A stretch of 64,000 nucleotides of DNA from positions 2,604,001 through 2,668,000 of the forward strand of contig OZ020525.1 of assembly GCA_963971425.1 (NCBI GenBank), given 5' to 3'. This stretch comes from Bryoerythrophyllum caledonicum. Its lineage: Eukaryota > Streptophyta > Bryopsida > Pottiales > Pottiaceae. Under the pieces are notes generated by a model. The model was given only the letters and a program-made list of their open reading frames with translations. It was not told the DNA's origin and ran no database searches. A program made the position numbers and the translations under genes. Shown here piece by piece: positions 9,901 to 21,559 of this stretch. The stretch's first letter is position 1. Each line of letters opens with the position of its first letter.

Positions 9901-10180
9901 GCGCAGAAGTTAAAAGATGAAGTGTTGGATCGGTAGAATCGGACTTCCTCGTTCATATGAAAATCCATATTTCTAATACACAATGCTCTTGACATTATAT
10001 TGCCAATTTCGGAATGGTATGGCATATGAGAATCCGACAAAGAACCAACGACTTCTAAATGGATGAAGTACTCCATTGGAAGAGTTCATCCGCATTTAAC
10101 GCATCCATTAGTTATCCAATGGACTATTGCCATACCATCTTGGAATGAGCATGTCAAAAAGAAGAGTGTGAAAGCCCTCA
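9900..10180. repeat. Dispersed repeat, copy A (paralogue at 13370-13610)
   Basis: The order TGGTATGGCA, CAATCC/GAATCC-GACAAAG, GGATGAAGTA, AGTTCATCCGC, ATTGCCATACCA and AAGAGTGTGA is shared with 13430-13605. The GGTATGGCA and TGCCATACC words near the two sides are inverted relative to each other, so it may be a small foldback element. Unclassified. Confidence 0.6.
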
Positions 10181-10960
10181 AAAGCACTTATCATTGAGAT
10201 CTTAAAATTTAGAAATACACTACAAGGTCGAGCTCATAAGCTTAAATCATTGGATGAGGACCACTTTTTTTTTTAGAATGCCACTATAGAATTATAGAAT
10301 AGCCCAATAGTGCCGCATTTTAATAAAAGGTACAGGTACAATGACACAGTCCTAGTGGCAAAAGGTAATGGCTAGATCTTCCATAGTTAGATATGGCAAT
10401 GGCATGTATTCCAAAATTTACATATTAAGCAAGATATATTTGGAAAACCAACCACCATCAAAATTTGTATATATCCATGCATGAATTTCATATCGATAAA
10501 CTTGTTATATGGAATATCACTCTTGCACCTATCATGCTACTACTATTGATTGAAATTGATTATGCGTTCAAGGAAAAAACAATGGTTATTTAGAATAATT
10601 GTTTTTATTGTTTTCGTCAGAAAGACCACACTACTAGTTATTTTTGGAAACACTATTGGCAAAAAATTTGTAACAAGAATCTAAACTCATCTTACTCTTG
10701 AGCCATATAAGTTTAACCCCTGTGGACCTAAGTGCACTTTATAGGATTTATTATGTTTACCTTGACTGCGATCATCCTTCAATTCAAGTGGTTAAATTTC
10801 ACGAAATTTTGACCACATCATCTCTTATAAGTTGGAAAAAAACTTCCTATCGTTACAATTTCAATAAAATTCTTTTTGCAAGCTGAACCCCTAAAATTCT
10901 TTTAGAATTTCTCATAAAAAATGTACGTTTACTTTGTGCAAAAAGAAATCAGGGAAAAAA
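10180..10960. other. AT-rich intergenic, nothing recognised
   Basis: No gene supported. A short segment (10870-10890, CTGAACCCCTAAAATTCTTT) recalls the end of the TTAA MITE family but has no matching partner. Confidence 0.3.
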
Positions 10961-10969
10961 TAGCTTGAA

Positions 10970-11280
10970 GCTCTACTTTAACCGTGACATCCCCAACAAT
11001 ACATTTAGAATAACATGCTTTCAAAATTTCATGAAAGTTGACGGTACGGATTGAGAGATTATATAGTTTGAAGCAAAAACAAGATTTTTTTTTTTTCTTC
11101 CATGTATTTTGTGGATCATCTCTCTTTGAATTTTTATGATGTCAATTTTAAGCATTTGTTAAGGATCAAATTTTCTGCAAAAATTTGATATACAATGTTA
11201 GTTCCTTGCAAGAAAAATCAAAGAGAAATATGAACGGTGCAAAATATTCAAAAACATTGTAGAAGGGATTGGGGTTCAAA
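10970..11280. mobile_element. Degenerate piece of the TTAA MITE family
   Basis: Contains TGACGGTACGGATTGAGAGATTATA and GTTAGTTCCTTGCAAG, which correspond to the CCGCACGGATTAAAAGATTATA and GTTAGCTCCTTACACACC blocks of the element at 41977-43783. Ends not preserved. Confidence 0.4.
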
Positions 11281-11289
11281 TACTATCAT

Positions 11290-13365
11290 GATATATATTT
11301 TTCTTGTGGTGAACCTAATTTGTCATGAAATGAGAATCCCAACAATAATAAGGATGACATATATCGCATCATATAGTAAAATAAAACTGTAGAGCAGAAA
11401 CATTAAAAATACTTTTTTTTTAAAGTTATAAGTGTAAAAAGGGTTGTGTATATATTCAAAAATGAGTAATTAGTGTTAAAAGTTCATATTAATTAGTTTA
11501 AATAGCTAAAAGACATATTAAGCCAAAAGTTCATTAAAAGTTAGTTAAGATTTGAAGAGGTGCATCCATTTGATGAACGGTTGTGGAAGTTAAAGAAGTT
11601 ATAATACACACCTCTTCCCAAGAGGTGTCTTCTCCAAAATTTAGATTATAAATAGCATTGAAATTACAATAATTCCACCACTACCACGTTGAAGATTGGA
11701 GTGTGTCCTAGCTTTGGAAGCTAGTTTTTTTGGTTGCTATATGTATTTGATTTATGATTAATATATGTGATTATTCATTGTGTAATTATTGTCTTAATTT
11801 TGTGAATTGAGTCATTTGTAATACATTGAATATTAGTACTTCATTATAAATTAGAGAATTACTCTAATTTGTCTAACTAATACAATTTTGTGTGTATGAA
11901 GATTAATTATAAATATTGTGATGAGATGTGAGTGTGATTGAATTAAATTAATGTAAAACTTGAGTGCAAGTAAGAGTATAATTTGATTGAAGCTTTGAGT
12001 GGCATTGTAGATGTTTAAGGAGTGATTTCATGAATGAGAGATTCATGTGTGTGTGTTAATGTGTAATTAGTGACGTAATGGAATATTCCTAGGAATGCAT
12101 GGGCACTTGCCACTTGATAAGGATTTAAGTTTGAGTGTTTAAAATTAAAGAGGCATAAGAGTATGAGTAATTTTTAATGCTAATGATATAATAAATCATC
12201 AAGAGAGATGCATTCCTTGATGCATAGCATGTTAAGAGTGTTATGTGCATGTGAATAAGGTGAATTAAGTCTAACCTAGAATGGAGATATTCCTTAAGTT
12301 GGATTAATTGCATTTGTGTTTTATGTGACGAAGACAATTGAGAATTAAGTATAATGGAAATTGAGATAATTTCCTAGACTTAATTTTGTGTTATTCTTTG
12401 AGACTAACTTGAATATAAGAGGATCATAATGATTACGTGAAATTGGAGAAAGCTTTATTGCATGAGGTAAGGTTTGAATACTAAGGAGAATATAATTAAT
12501 GAGTTGTATTGAAATTTGATGGAATCTTCCATTGGCCTATCTAGGCATGGATTGAGAGTCTTCATGGTTGACCACATGCACAATTGATAAAGGAATAATG
12601 TTCCTACTAGGCACTTAGTCCATGGGTTCAATTAAAACCTTGTTCCTTAAGAGTGATCCATAACAACCTTAAATTCTTAAGAGTTTGGGTTAAAACTTAA
12701 GTTTTGTTAATGGAAGAGAGTTTTTATATAGAAATTAGAGCCAAATTACAATACAATAGTCACTAGACCATCCGAGGAATGGATTTGGAATCAAAACGAG
12801 AATATGTGTGAGTCTTGGGTGTTTTGTGAGTTGACCCGTTTTAACTTTTAAACCTTACAAAAACCTAGACCTAAAGATGTGAAAATGTCCAACATTATTA
12901 GTGGTTCTCATTACACTACCTAGAAATGTGTGAACATTTTTGACTTTGCTTGGAATTTAGATCTTTCATTGAAGACATGAAATATTTATTGACGTTTTTA
13001 AGAAACCTAGGTACGATGTAGTATTACAAAGACTCTTAAAATCAATGGAACGTTTGGAGTTGCGCGGAGTCAAACTATTTGTGATTAGAAAAGAATTGTT
13101 TTTCCTCTAGAGATCCAAGTGGGACAAAATTAATGTTCCCACTAGGCTTGCATTATGGAAATCTATGTTAATGCAAGCCTAGTGGGAACATTATGGATGT
13201 CACAAAATTCCATTTAAAATCACAATCATAGGAACGTGCACGACGTGAAAAATTTCTCCCCGGGGGTGATTTGTTCCTTCAAGGATAAGACGAAGGTTGT
13301 GCATGATCAATACATCTCAATAAAAGAAAGATCCATCAATCGAAGGAATTTTCTTTGAACCAATA
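11290..13365. other. AT-rich intergenic, no gene seen
   Basis: About 2 kb of AT-rich sequence with many short frames and no recognisable protein. It holds the 25-bp hairpin at 13131-13193. The word TGTTCCxACTAGGC occurs both at 12601 and in that hairpin. Confidence 0.4.
13131..13193. repeat. Perfect 25-bp inverted repeat with 13-bp loop
   Basis: TAATGTTCCCACTAGGCTTG (continuing CATTA) at 13131-13155 is exactly reversed and complemented at 13169-13193, with a 13-base spacer. It would form a strong hairpin as DNA or RNA. It could be a tiny foldback MITE or the remains of a template-switch event; no mature miRNA can be identified by eye. Confidence 0.85.
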
Positions 13366-13369
13366 CAAA

Positions 13370-13610
13370 TTTGTCTTGCCGTTCACATGGGATACCATAT
13401 TTGTAACACATTACGCTCCGGATATTATGCTGCTAATTTCAGAATGGTGTGGCAACTAACAATCCAACAAAGGACGAAGGACTTATGAACGGATGAAGTA
13501 TTCTGGCGATAAAGTTCATCCGCTCATAACTCATGCAATTTTGATCCGATGGGCAATTGCCACACCAATTTAGAATCAGCAGGTTATAGAAAAGAGTGTG
13601 ACGTGAAATT
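13370..13610. repeat. Dispersed repeat, copy B (paralogue at 9900-10180)
   Basis: Shares ordered blocks with copy A, including ATCCAACAAAG, GGATGAAGTA, AAGTTCATCCGC and GAAAAGAGTGTGA. It runs directly into a GC-rich patch (13610-13735) of GGCCGTCCG words. Confidence 0.6.
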
Positions 13611-13739
13611 AGACGGCGGGCCAACCGATTACAATCGGACGGCCGTTGGGCCGTCCGCGCGATCGGACGGCCGACTCTTTGTCCGTGCGATCAAACGGTC
13701 GGCGAGTGTGAGCCGCAATAACGGCCCACGATGACAAAT

Positions 13740-14560
13740 GGACCACACATCATGTGCGTTAAGGTTAAAAAGTAGTAGTAATGGGTTATTCCATTGGATT
13801 AGCTCGTGATTTTTTATCAAGATGGCTAAATAGCCTTTCCGTGCGCTAATTCTTAAAATAGGAGCCACATTGTGGCAACCAAGAATTTTATGAAGTTAAC
13901 CAAAAAATAAATAGAAAGGAAAAAACAAATATGAAGAGAAGGTTGGAAAACAAAAAAACAATAGAAAGGGATTAGAATTGGAAGTGGTGGAGAAGAATTT
14001 ACCTCCAACCGAATCGGGGACCGCCATTGGCCACGGTGAGGAAATCACGGAAAAAATTAGAAGTAGAAGAAGAATGATGGTGAGGAGAAAGAAAAAGGAA
14101 TGAGGCCTAAAAAGCCATAAAAAATAAGTATAAAGGGTCCAAAAGAAGTGGGGAAAAACCCTCACCATCACTTGGTAAATTAGTCCTAACCCCAAGCAAG
14201 GGGAATTCAATTTAGGTAGAGTAGTTGGATTTAGCATCCTTGAAATTAGCTAAATAGTTCACTTATTGGTGATCATGCACACACCATGTGGCATGAAGTT
14301 AAAATATGAGATTTAGATATTCCTTGGTTAGTGGAACACCCACTTTTGTTAATGCAAGGGTGGCACGGAATTAGTTAGTCATAGGTTAAGAGTTTTTTTA
14401 TTAAGAAGGTCATTAATGGAAGAAGGCAAAGGCGGCAGGGAACCACCTTGGGAACGAAAGGGGAGCAAAGGAGCTTGGGGGTTACCCCCTGGGAGTCTCT
14501 CATTCGGGTGTGTGACTGAAGGATAGTGGGATAGAAGAGTGAGGGGATGTGAGAGAGTGG
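13740..14560. other. Intergenic, nothing recognised
   Basis: No supported gene. Purine-rich plus strand at 13910-14160 yields hydrophobic frames on the minus strand that look compositional. Confidence 0.35.
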
Positions 14561-14612
14561 ACTGGAGAAGAGCCGGAAGCCCCAACTGTAGGACTGAATT
14601 TTGATAGAAGGG

Positions 14613-15357
14613 GACGAGCAGCAAGAGGAAGAACACGATCACGAGGGGACGATCAGCAAGAGGAAGAACACGATCACGACAAGATAAGCAGCAAGAGGAA
14701 GAACACGATCACAAAGGGGACGATCAGCAAGAGGAAGAACACGATCACGAAGGGGACGAGTAGCAAGAGGATGAACATGATCACGACAGGACGAGCAGCA
14801 AGAGGAAGAACACGATCACGACAGGACGAACAGCAAGAGGAAGAACACGATCACGAAGGGGACGAGCAGCAAGAGGAAGAACACGATCACAAAGGGGACG
14901 ATCAACAAGAGGAAGAATGCGATCACGAAGGGACGAGCAACAAGAGGAAGAAGACGATCACGACAGGACGAGCAGCAAGAGGGAGAACACGATCACGACA
15001 AGACGAGCAGCAAGAGGAAGAATACGATCACAACAGGACAAGCAGCAAGAGGAAGAACACGATCACGACAGGACGAGCAGCAAGAGGAAGAACACGATTA
15101 CGATAGGACGAGCAGCAAGAGGAAGAACACGATCACGAAGGGGACGAGCAGCAAGGGGAAGAACACGATCACGATAGGACGAGCAGCAAGAGGAAGAACA
15201 CGATCACGAAGGGGACGAGCAGCAAGAGGAAGAACACGATCACGAAGGGGACGATCAGCAAGAGAAAGAACACGATCACAAAGGGACGAGCAACAAGAGG
15301 AAGAACACGATCACGATAGGACGAGCAGCAAGAGGAAGAACACGATCACGAAGGGGC
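14613..15357. repeat. 35/37-bp minisatellite, about 20 units
   Basis: The unit is GACGAGCAGCAAGAGGAAG followed by AACACGATCACGA and a variable AAGGG or CAG ending, giving 35- and 37-bp variants mixed through the array. The length mixture shifts the frame from unit to unit, so the long plus-strand frames rich in EEEHDHD and RTRSR are read-through of the repeat. A short unexpanded version (CGTGATCGTGCTCGTC...) lies on the other strand at 44850-44905 in a related repeat. Confidence 0.9.
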
Positions 15358-15359
15358 AG

Positions 15360-16180
15360 AGAGTGAATTAAAAAGGAATCAGGGAGCCTCTCCTCTCCCT
15401 CAGATTAGTTCATCAATTCTTAGTGCATGTAATTGAGAGGAACCCTAATTTTGTTACCTACAACCGTAGTGCGGAAGCGCTGCCCAATTTTTACTAGAAT
15501 TAGGGTTTTTCATCAATCTAAGGAACCAACCGATTTTTTAACGTATACAAGAAGATAATGCAGCTGGAAGTAAACATAGGGTAGGGTGTTTAAAAGGGAT
15601 TCCTTGTGTGAGTGTGCATGATGTGCACGTGATGTATGGTGCATGGTCTTGAATAAACGTTAAGTTGAATGATGCACAGCTGGTCGCTGGCTGGGAGTCC
15701 TAGGGTAACTCAGATGGGTAATCAAACATCGCCATTGCGTTAAGCACAAAAAAACAATAAGGATACAAAAAACAAACATAAAAAACAAAGTCATGACCAA
15801 AGAGATAATGGGAATATAAATTATGGATATAAATAGGAAGCATGTCTGCTGTCCGCAGCTGTTAGGGTCACACCTAAGTCTGGAATTGGTCGTTGAGGGT
15901 CTAATCAAGTTTATGAGGCTGAGTTGAACCCATATGAGCTTTAAAATGTTGAAAACGGAGTCCTAGGGTAAAACTTATGTGCGTATGAAGTTCGGGACCT
16001 CCTTAAGGCTGAATTCAGTCGTCACCACCCCTTGGTCCACCAAAACATTAAGCAACCACAACCTAACTACTATGACTTGATTATAGCATTTATGGTTAGT
16101 TCCAATGATGATTACATACGGGGTTGTATCCCGATTTTAGGAGCTTGTGTTCAAGATAGGCCATCCGTTAGGGGCGGTTT
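15360..16180 (-). repeat. Dispersed repeat of unknown class (related to 43980-45190)
   Basis: On the minus strand this region matches the order of 43980-44830: a GAGCCAAATAAA start, GTTGTATCCC, GCTGAATTCAGCC, a GTGACCCTAACAGCTG block, CTTAACGCAATGGCGA, GGTTATATAAACC-like sequence and a GCGCTTCC/AACCCTAATTTT block, then the minisatellite. Open frames in both copies (82 and 142 aa) share words such as GQQT and LTQWxxxIT, but I recognise no domain. It could be an old LTR-type fossil or another noncoding repeat. Confidence 0.5.
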
Positions 16181-16335
16181 ATTTGGCTCACAGCGAGCCG
16201 TCCGCACAATCAAACGGCTGACTTGCCGTCCGCTCGATCTGACGGCCGCAAGATGTCCACGTTGTTCCATGTGGAATCGAACGGTCAATAATGGCCCGTG
16301 CCGACTGATTTTGTCGTCCGCTCGCCCCGTGTGAT
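16155..16335. repeat. GC-rich GCCGTCCG patch
   Basis: Short GC-rich stretch with GAGCCGTCCGCAC, CAAACGGCTGAC and GACGGCCGCAAG, related in wording to 9060-9320 and 13610-13735. Confidence 0.5.
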
Positions 16336-16339
16336 TCAG

Positions 16340-17043
16340 TAAAAATAATTTCACTAAAAACATTTACTATGGCCATGGGTTAATGATTTTTTATCCTACG
16401 GACGATGCGTTTAACGAGACGTCCAAACGTCCTTGTCCGGACGACATCTCAGGACGCTCCCAGACCCCCAAGGACGTCGGATTGGTAACCATGCCCCTTT
16501 TGGTACATCGGGAGAGAGCCCGGCTAAACCTCGGTCCGGAGAATTCCGGGGTTTCTATCCTTGCAGTGGACGAGTTCCAACAATCCTCGTGGAAGGTTGT
16601 CTTGCTCATATGATTTGCTTACTACTAACTTATTGTGAGACTTGTATCTTCTTGGTTTGATTCATTGGATGTGGTTGTAGTTGGAACCCGGGCTTGCGCG
16701 ATCGGTTTACCGGAACAAGTTCCCGGTAGATTGTGAAGACCGGTAAACCGGCTACGACCTTTTTATCTCTTTCAAGGTGTAGAGTTAGATTGTGGATATT
16801 GTTAGGTGGGCTCGTTTAAGGTTAATTTCGGTTAATTTTGAGAATTACGAACCACTAAACTACGACATATTGGCCTTTGTTATCACCTAGGTATCTTCGA
16901 TTCCGACCAACGTGTATTCGCCTTCTTCTTTTATCATACAATGTAGATTTATAATAGTAAATGCTATGTATCGCCGCCTCCTACAATGGATATCACTTGA
17001 GTATCCCTGGTTTCCACCACCGGATATAATCCCTCTCCTTTTA
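16340..17043. other. Unclassified sequence ending in a reversed Helitron fragment
   Basis: No gene supported. 16680-16760 contains GGTTTACCGG and CCGGTAAACC as an inverted pair. 16960-17043 matches, in reverse, the GGTGGAAACCAGGGATAC interior of the small Helitrons (compare 6830-6900). Confidence 0.4.
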
Positions 17044-17340
17044 TCTACTACATATAATAAAAGGAGGGGCTAATACCTCGTTGGTAACCAAACAATCTGT
17101 TGTATCACGTGGTGGTACCCAATCTACCCTAATATTGACCTTCCTTGACACGTGGCAATAGCTAGGTAAAATGGGGAGGAATTTATCCAGCAATGGAAAC
17201 TAGAAATACCTAGGTGATACCAATCGTAGGAAGCGACGACATCTAGCATTTACTTTAATTATTTTACTTTTATTTTTACAATTTTAGTTACCTTACCTAA
17301 ACTTACACTAGCCTTTGGGGACAACATCTTGATATACTAG
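17044..17340 (+). mobile_element. Small non-autonomous Helitron, 297 bp
   Basis: The 5' end TCTACTACATATAATAAAAGG follows an A. The 3' end is CTAG followed by T, preceded by a TTTGGGGACAACA hairpin remnant. The interior (CACGTGG, AGCGACGACATCTAGCATTTAC) is shared with 55105-55395. Confidence 0.8.
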
Positions 17341-17570
17341 TACTAATAAAGTCTATTTTAATAATAGAATTGATTTTTGTGCGTGTGTGCCTTTGTGCCG
17401 TCAAGCTTATCTACAATGTAGGAAATAATTATGCTTTTACTTTGAGGGTTTTTTTAAGCTTTTGCTTTGACATCTTTCTAATTAGTTTTTTTAAAATAAA
17501 CATAAAGTTTTTTTGAAGGAAGTGGGAACTTAATTTAAAACAATAATAATTGTGTTTAGGGGACACGGGA
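17341..17570 (+). mobile_element. Helitron-like fragment, second small family
   Basis: Contains AATAGAATTGATTTTTGTGC, GTCAAGCTTATCTAC and a 3' TGTGTTTAGGGGACACGGG hairpin, all shared with the elements at 61693-62062 and 62063-62218. It directly follows the Helitron at 17044-17340. The last bases (CACCAGT) replace the usual CTAGT. Confidence 0.55.
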
Positions 17571-17574
17571 TTCA

Positions 17575-19400
17575 CCAGTAAAACATAAAAGAAGAAGTGG
17601 TATATCCAATGGTGGAAACCATTGAGTATTCAGAGAAGTGGTATATATCCATTGTGGAAACCATTGGGTATGGTTATAATCCACCTAGTTTTTAGTGTAC
17701 CACCATAACCTAGTTTGATTGGATTACAAAGTTTAGAATATAAACGACCCAGTTCTATAAATTTTAATAAACCATTTCTAACTACAGTATATGTAAGAAA
17801 GATAAAAAAGACTTTTCCACTGAAATCATGGACATATATTTCCACGCACTAGTTGACACTTAAAGATCAACATGTGACAAGCTTTAGTTGATGTCACATT
17901 CCTTCAATGTTGTGAACTCCAAAATGTCTAGTTAGCCTTCTATGTCTTTACCAAACTAAATACATGAGTTAGTTGAAGACATCTAGTTGAAATAGGAGTT
18001 ATGAAGTTAGACTATTATTCATGTAAAAAACTTTTGCTGCAAGAAATAGCTTACTGCAAAGACGACAATCTCTCTGAAATATACAATCGTCTTCATTGTA
18101 AGGCCAATCTTTACAATGACGCTAGTTTTAGTAAATTTTTTGTAGTAGTATCATCAGAAAACCACTATCACAGATTCACAACAAGTGGGGAGATCATTTC
18201 TATGGCCATATTTGTTAAATTGAGACATCTCACGAAGTTTAAGACTTCCATTTTTACTACTCTTGAGTTCAAAGTCACTCATTTGAGACTCTAAAATGTC
18301 TCAATTTAATGATTATGGCATTTTCTAGGAATTCTTTCAAAACTCCTAAAACTCTGGCACATACTGAATGTTGTTGTCATCACAACAAGTCTATTTTCAT
18401 CTTTAAGCCCTTTAGGATCAAGGCATTTTAGAGGGATCTCTCTACATTGATTAAAGTTGTCAAGTTGAATTTTTTTTGAGACATATAACCACAGGATCTT
18501 CTTCTAGACATTATCATATGAGATGATGTGATAAACTTTTTGTAAATTTTGAAAACTCTAGAAACTGTAAGCCAGAAATCAATTCTACTATATATATATA
18601 TATTTGAGTAGAACCCCCGTTGTAGCCAATGGGCCAAGGGAGAATTGAAGAACTGAAGAGTAATTGGAGAATTAAATGAAAAGAAAGTCTATCACTTCTT
18701 TTTACCTCATTTGTTTGTACAATGTGCCTCATTTTATTGAAACTTATTCTTCTTCTCCAAATTATTCAATACAATAATAAATCACAATTGAACTTCATCT
18801 TAATAGGATGTAACTTTGCTTTTGAATAAAAAATAATAATTGCATACTTAGGAAGTACTTATGAACTTCTTCAAGCACAACTAAGAAGTGAATGTTGACG
18901 TCAACGGGAATGCCCGAATAAACATAAGCAAGGGCACATCAACAAAGCAAAGTAGTGGCAATTAAGCTACTCCTCTTTCTTTTTGTGCACCTTCTTCCCT
19001 TCTTTTGGTAAAATCTTGGTCCATAATCATATTTTTTTGAAATCAGTAAATGTAAATATCCATCAATCACTTTAAATACACACTATTTACTCTATATATC
19101 TAGGATAGTATAACCTATAGTGTCATCAAAATAATGAATTTTTTTGTCCAAAAAAATTCATTCAAGTATCACCTAATTTAATTTTGGTGAAACGGTTATC
19201 CAAATTTTAATGAAAGGGCCCATCTAAAGGACTCCTCTAAAGGGTACATTTGATTTTTAAAAGACAATGTTCAAAAGACAAAGTGATTCTTCCAAAAGGT
19301 TTTGTTCTAAAAGATGTCATCATGGAACAATGAGATGAAAACTCTTCAACGTAGAACTAGTGGATGTTCCGGACAAACACATGACAACTTTTTAATATTA
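17575..19400. other. AT-rich intergenic, no gene seen
   Basis: Only short frames. A near-direct repeat of ATATCCA..GTGGAAACCATTG occurs at 17602 and 17643. 18590-18640 resembles Helitron-end wording (GTAGAACCCCCGTTGTAGCC). No protein recognised. Confidence 0.35.
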
Positions 19401-19402
19401 TA

Positions 19403-19612
19403 CTAGGGTTGGTACCCGTCGTCCCGACGAGGAGAGCGGAGGGTGGTGTGTTAAATTTACGTTTGTATGTTTTAAATTTTAAAACCTATAAGCTCAAATT
19501 GAATCTAAATGGAAAAGTACCTCCCTCGTTGTCATCAACTGGGCGGGGCAATTCCAAGTTAAATAAACGTATGTAAATGCAAAAATCAAATTTACCCACT
19601 ATATACGCATTA
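19403..19612 (-). mobile_element. Helitron 3' end, truncated
   Basis: On the minus strand: CGTCGGGACGACGGGTACC (a hairpin formed by CGTCG and CGACG), then AACC and CTAG followed by T. This is the same terminus as the Helitrons ending at 20275, 21232 and 60256. Similarity to them ends near 19520. Confidence 0.7.
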
Positions 19613-20275
19613 TTTACCTATATAAAAGGCGTCAATTTGTCCGTCCGCCGCTCTTGGTCACGTGACCTCTCTTTCTTGATTTTGACCTCTTGATGTGAAG
19701 AGTGAGGCACGGTGATGCACTCTTCTTGACTCTTGATATTAGGTAGTAACCTAATGACTCTTGATTTTGACCTCTTGATGTGAAAGGTGAGGTACGGTGA
19801 TGCACTCTTCTTGACTCTTGATATTAGGTAGTAACCTAATGACTCTTGATTTTGACCTCTTGATGTGAAGGGTGAGGTACGGTGATGCACTCTTCTTGAC
19901 TCTTGATATTAGGTAGTAACCTAATGACTCTTGATTTTGACTTCTTGATGTGAAGGGTTTCCTTCTCCTATATTAGGTAGTAACCTGATGACTCTTGATT
20001 TTGACCTCTTGATGTGAAGGGTTTTCTCCTCCTATATAGGCAAGTGATACTTATGTGCAAAAAGGGTCGATTCAAAATGCAAATGTAAAGCAAAAGTACT
20101 TTATTTTTGGAGTGGATTTAAACTAGGGTAATGTTTACATGCACTCCAAAAATATAAGTACTTTTCCATTTAGATTCGATTTGAGCTTATAGGTTTTAAA
20201 ATACAAAACACACAAACGTTAATATAACACACCATCCTCCGCTCTCCCCGTTGGGACAACAGGTACCAACCCTAG
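19613..20275 (+). mobile_element. Non-autonomous Helitron with 85-bp internal repeats, copy 1
   Basis: Starts TTTACCTATATAAAAGGCG (TC changed to TT) after an A and ends GGTACCAACCCTAG followed by T; the hairpin at 20250-20260 is weakened (CGTTGGGACAACAG). The interior has an 85-bp tandem repeat beginning GATTTTGACCTCTTGATG at 19678, 19763, 19848 and 19933, with a 64-bp unit before the last start at 19997. No coding capacity. Confidence 0.85.
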
Positions 20276-20572
20276 TGTACTATATATACCTATTATTCAC
20301 TTTAAATACTATTTATTTATTTCATATACGTGTTATTGTCTTTAGATAACTATCATTTATTTTATGTACCCGAGGTAGTATATTGTGTAGTTTCAATATG
20401 TTGAAAACCATGGTTTTATTTTTCTATTTTTGATACATAATACAATTTTAAAACTCAAAAGGCCAAATTTGAATAAAAGGGCACTATAAAGGATCCCTCC
20501 AAAGGGCGCATATGGAGGATTCTTTCAAAGTTCACATTCAATTCAAAGGGCACATTTGATTCAAATGGCAAA
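20276..20572. repeat. Helitron flank, duplicated unit copy 1
   Basis: 297 bp starting TGTACTATATATACC; an almost identical copy follows the second Helitron at 21233. Noncoding and AT-rich. Confidence 0.85.
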
Positions 20573-21232
20573 TCCAACCTATATGAAAGGCGTTTGTCTA
20601 TCCGCCGCTCCTGGTCACGTGACCTCTCTATCTTGATTTTGACCCCTTGATGTGAAGGGTGAGGCACGGTGATGCACTCTTCTTGACTCTTGATATTAGG
20701 TAGTAACCTAATGACTCTTGATTTTGACCTCTTGATGTGAAGGGTGAGGCACGATGATGCACTCTTCTTGACTCTTGATATTAGGTAGTAACCTAATGAC
20801 TCTTGATTTTGACTTCTTGATGTGAAGGGTTTCCTTCTCCTATATTAGGTAGTAACCTAATGACTCTTGATTTTGACCTCTTGATGTGAAGGGTGAGACA
20901 CGGTGATGCACTCTTCTTGATGCTTGATATTAGGTAGTAACCTAATGACTCTTGATTTTGACCTCTTGATGTGAAGGGTTTTCTCCTCCTATATTAGGCA
21001 AGTGATACTTATGTGCAAAAAGGATCGATCAAAATGCAAATGTAAAGCAAAAGTACTTTATTTTTGGAGTGGATTTAAACTAGGGTAATGTTTACATGCA
21101 CTCCAAAAATATAAGTACTTTTCCATTTAGATTCGATTTGAGCTTATAGGTTTTAAAATACAAAACATACAAACGTAAATTTAACACACCATCCTCCGCT
21201 CTCCTCGTTGGGATGACAGGTACCAACCCTAG
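20573..21232 (+). mobile_element. Non-autonomous Helitron with internal repeats, copy 2
   Basis: Near-duplicate of 19613-20275, ending CTAG at 21229-21232. The repeat starts are 20634, 20719, 20804, 20868 and 20953, so the short 64-bp spacing is third here and fourth in copy 1. The pair plus flanks form a 957-bp tandem duplication. Confidence 0.85.
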
Positions 21233-21515
21233 TGTACTATATATACCTATTATTCACTTTAAATACTATTTATTTATTTCATATACGTGTTATTGTCTTT
21301 AGATAACTATCATTTATTTTATGTACCCGAGGTAGTATATTGTGTAGTTTCAATATGTTGGAAACCATGGTTTTATTTTTCTATTTTTGATACGTAATAC
21401 AATTTTAAAACTCAAAAGGCCAAATTTGAATAAAAGGGCACTATAAAGGATCCCTCCATAGGGCACATATGGAGGATTCTTTCAAAGTTCACATTCAATT
21501 CAAAGGGCACAAGAC
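21233..21515. repeat. Helitron flank, duplicated unit copy 2
   Basis: Matches 20276-20555 closely, then breaks off after GGGCACA where a reversed Helitron 5' end (to 21559) begins. Confidence 0.8.
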
Positions 21516-21559
21516 AGGGAGCGGTGGACAGATAGACTAACGCCTTTTGTATTGGTAGA
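21516..21559 (-). mobile_element. Helitron 5' end remnant
   Basis: On the minus strand, from 21559: TCTACCAATACAAAAGGCG and a TCCACCGCTCCC block, the 5' signature of the local Helitron family, with nothing behind it. Confidence 0.6.

Noticed and set aside
13131-13193. MicroRNA precursor
   Set aside because: Perfect pairing and no identifiable conserved mature sequence; without small-RNA data it cannot be distinguished from a simple foldback.
14549-15177. Long plus-strand frames rich in EEEHDHD and RAARGRTRSR
   Set aside because: They are the 35/37-bp minisatellite translated; frame changes from unit to unit and there is no non-repeat coding context.
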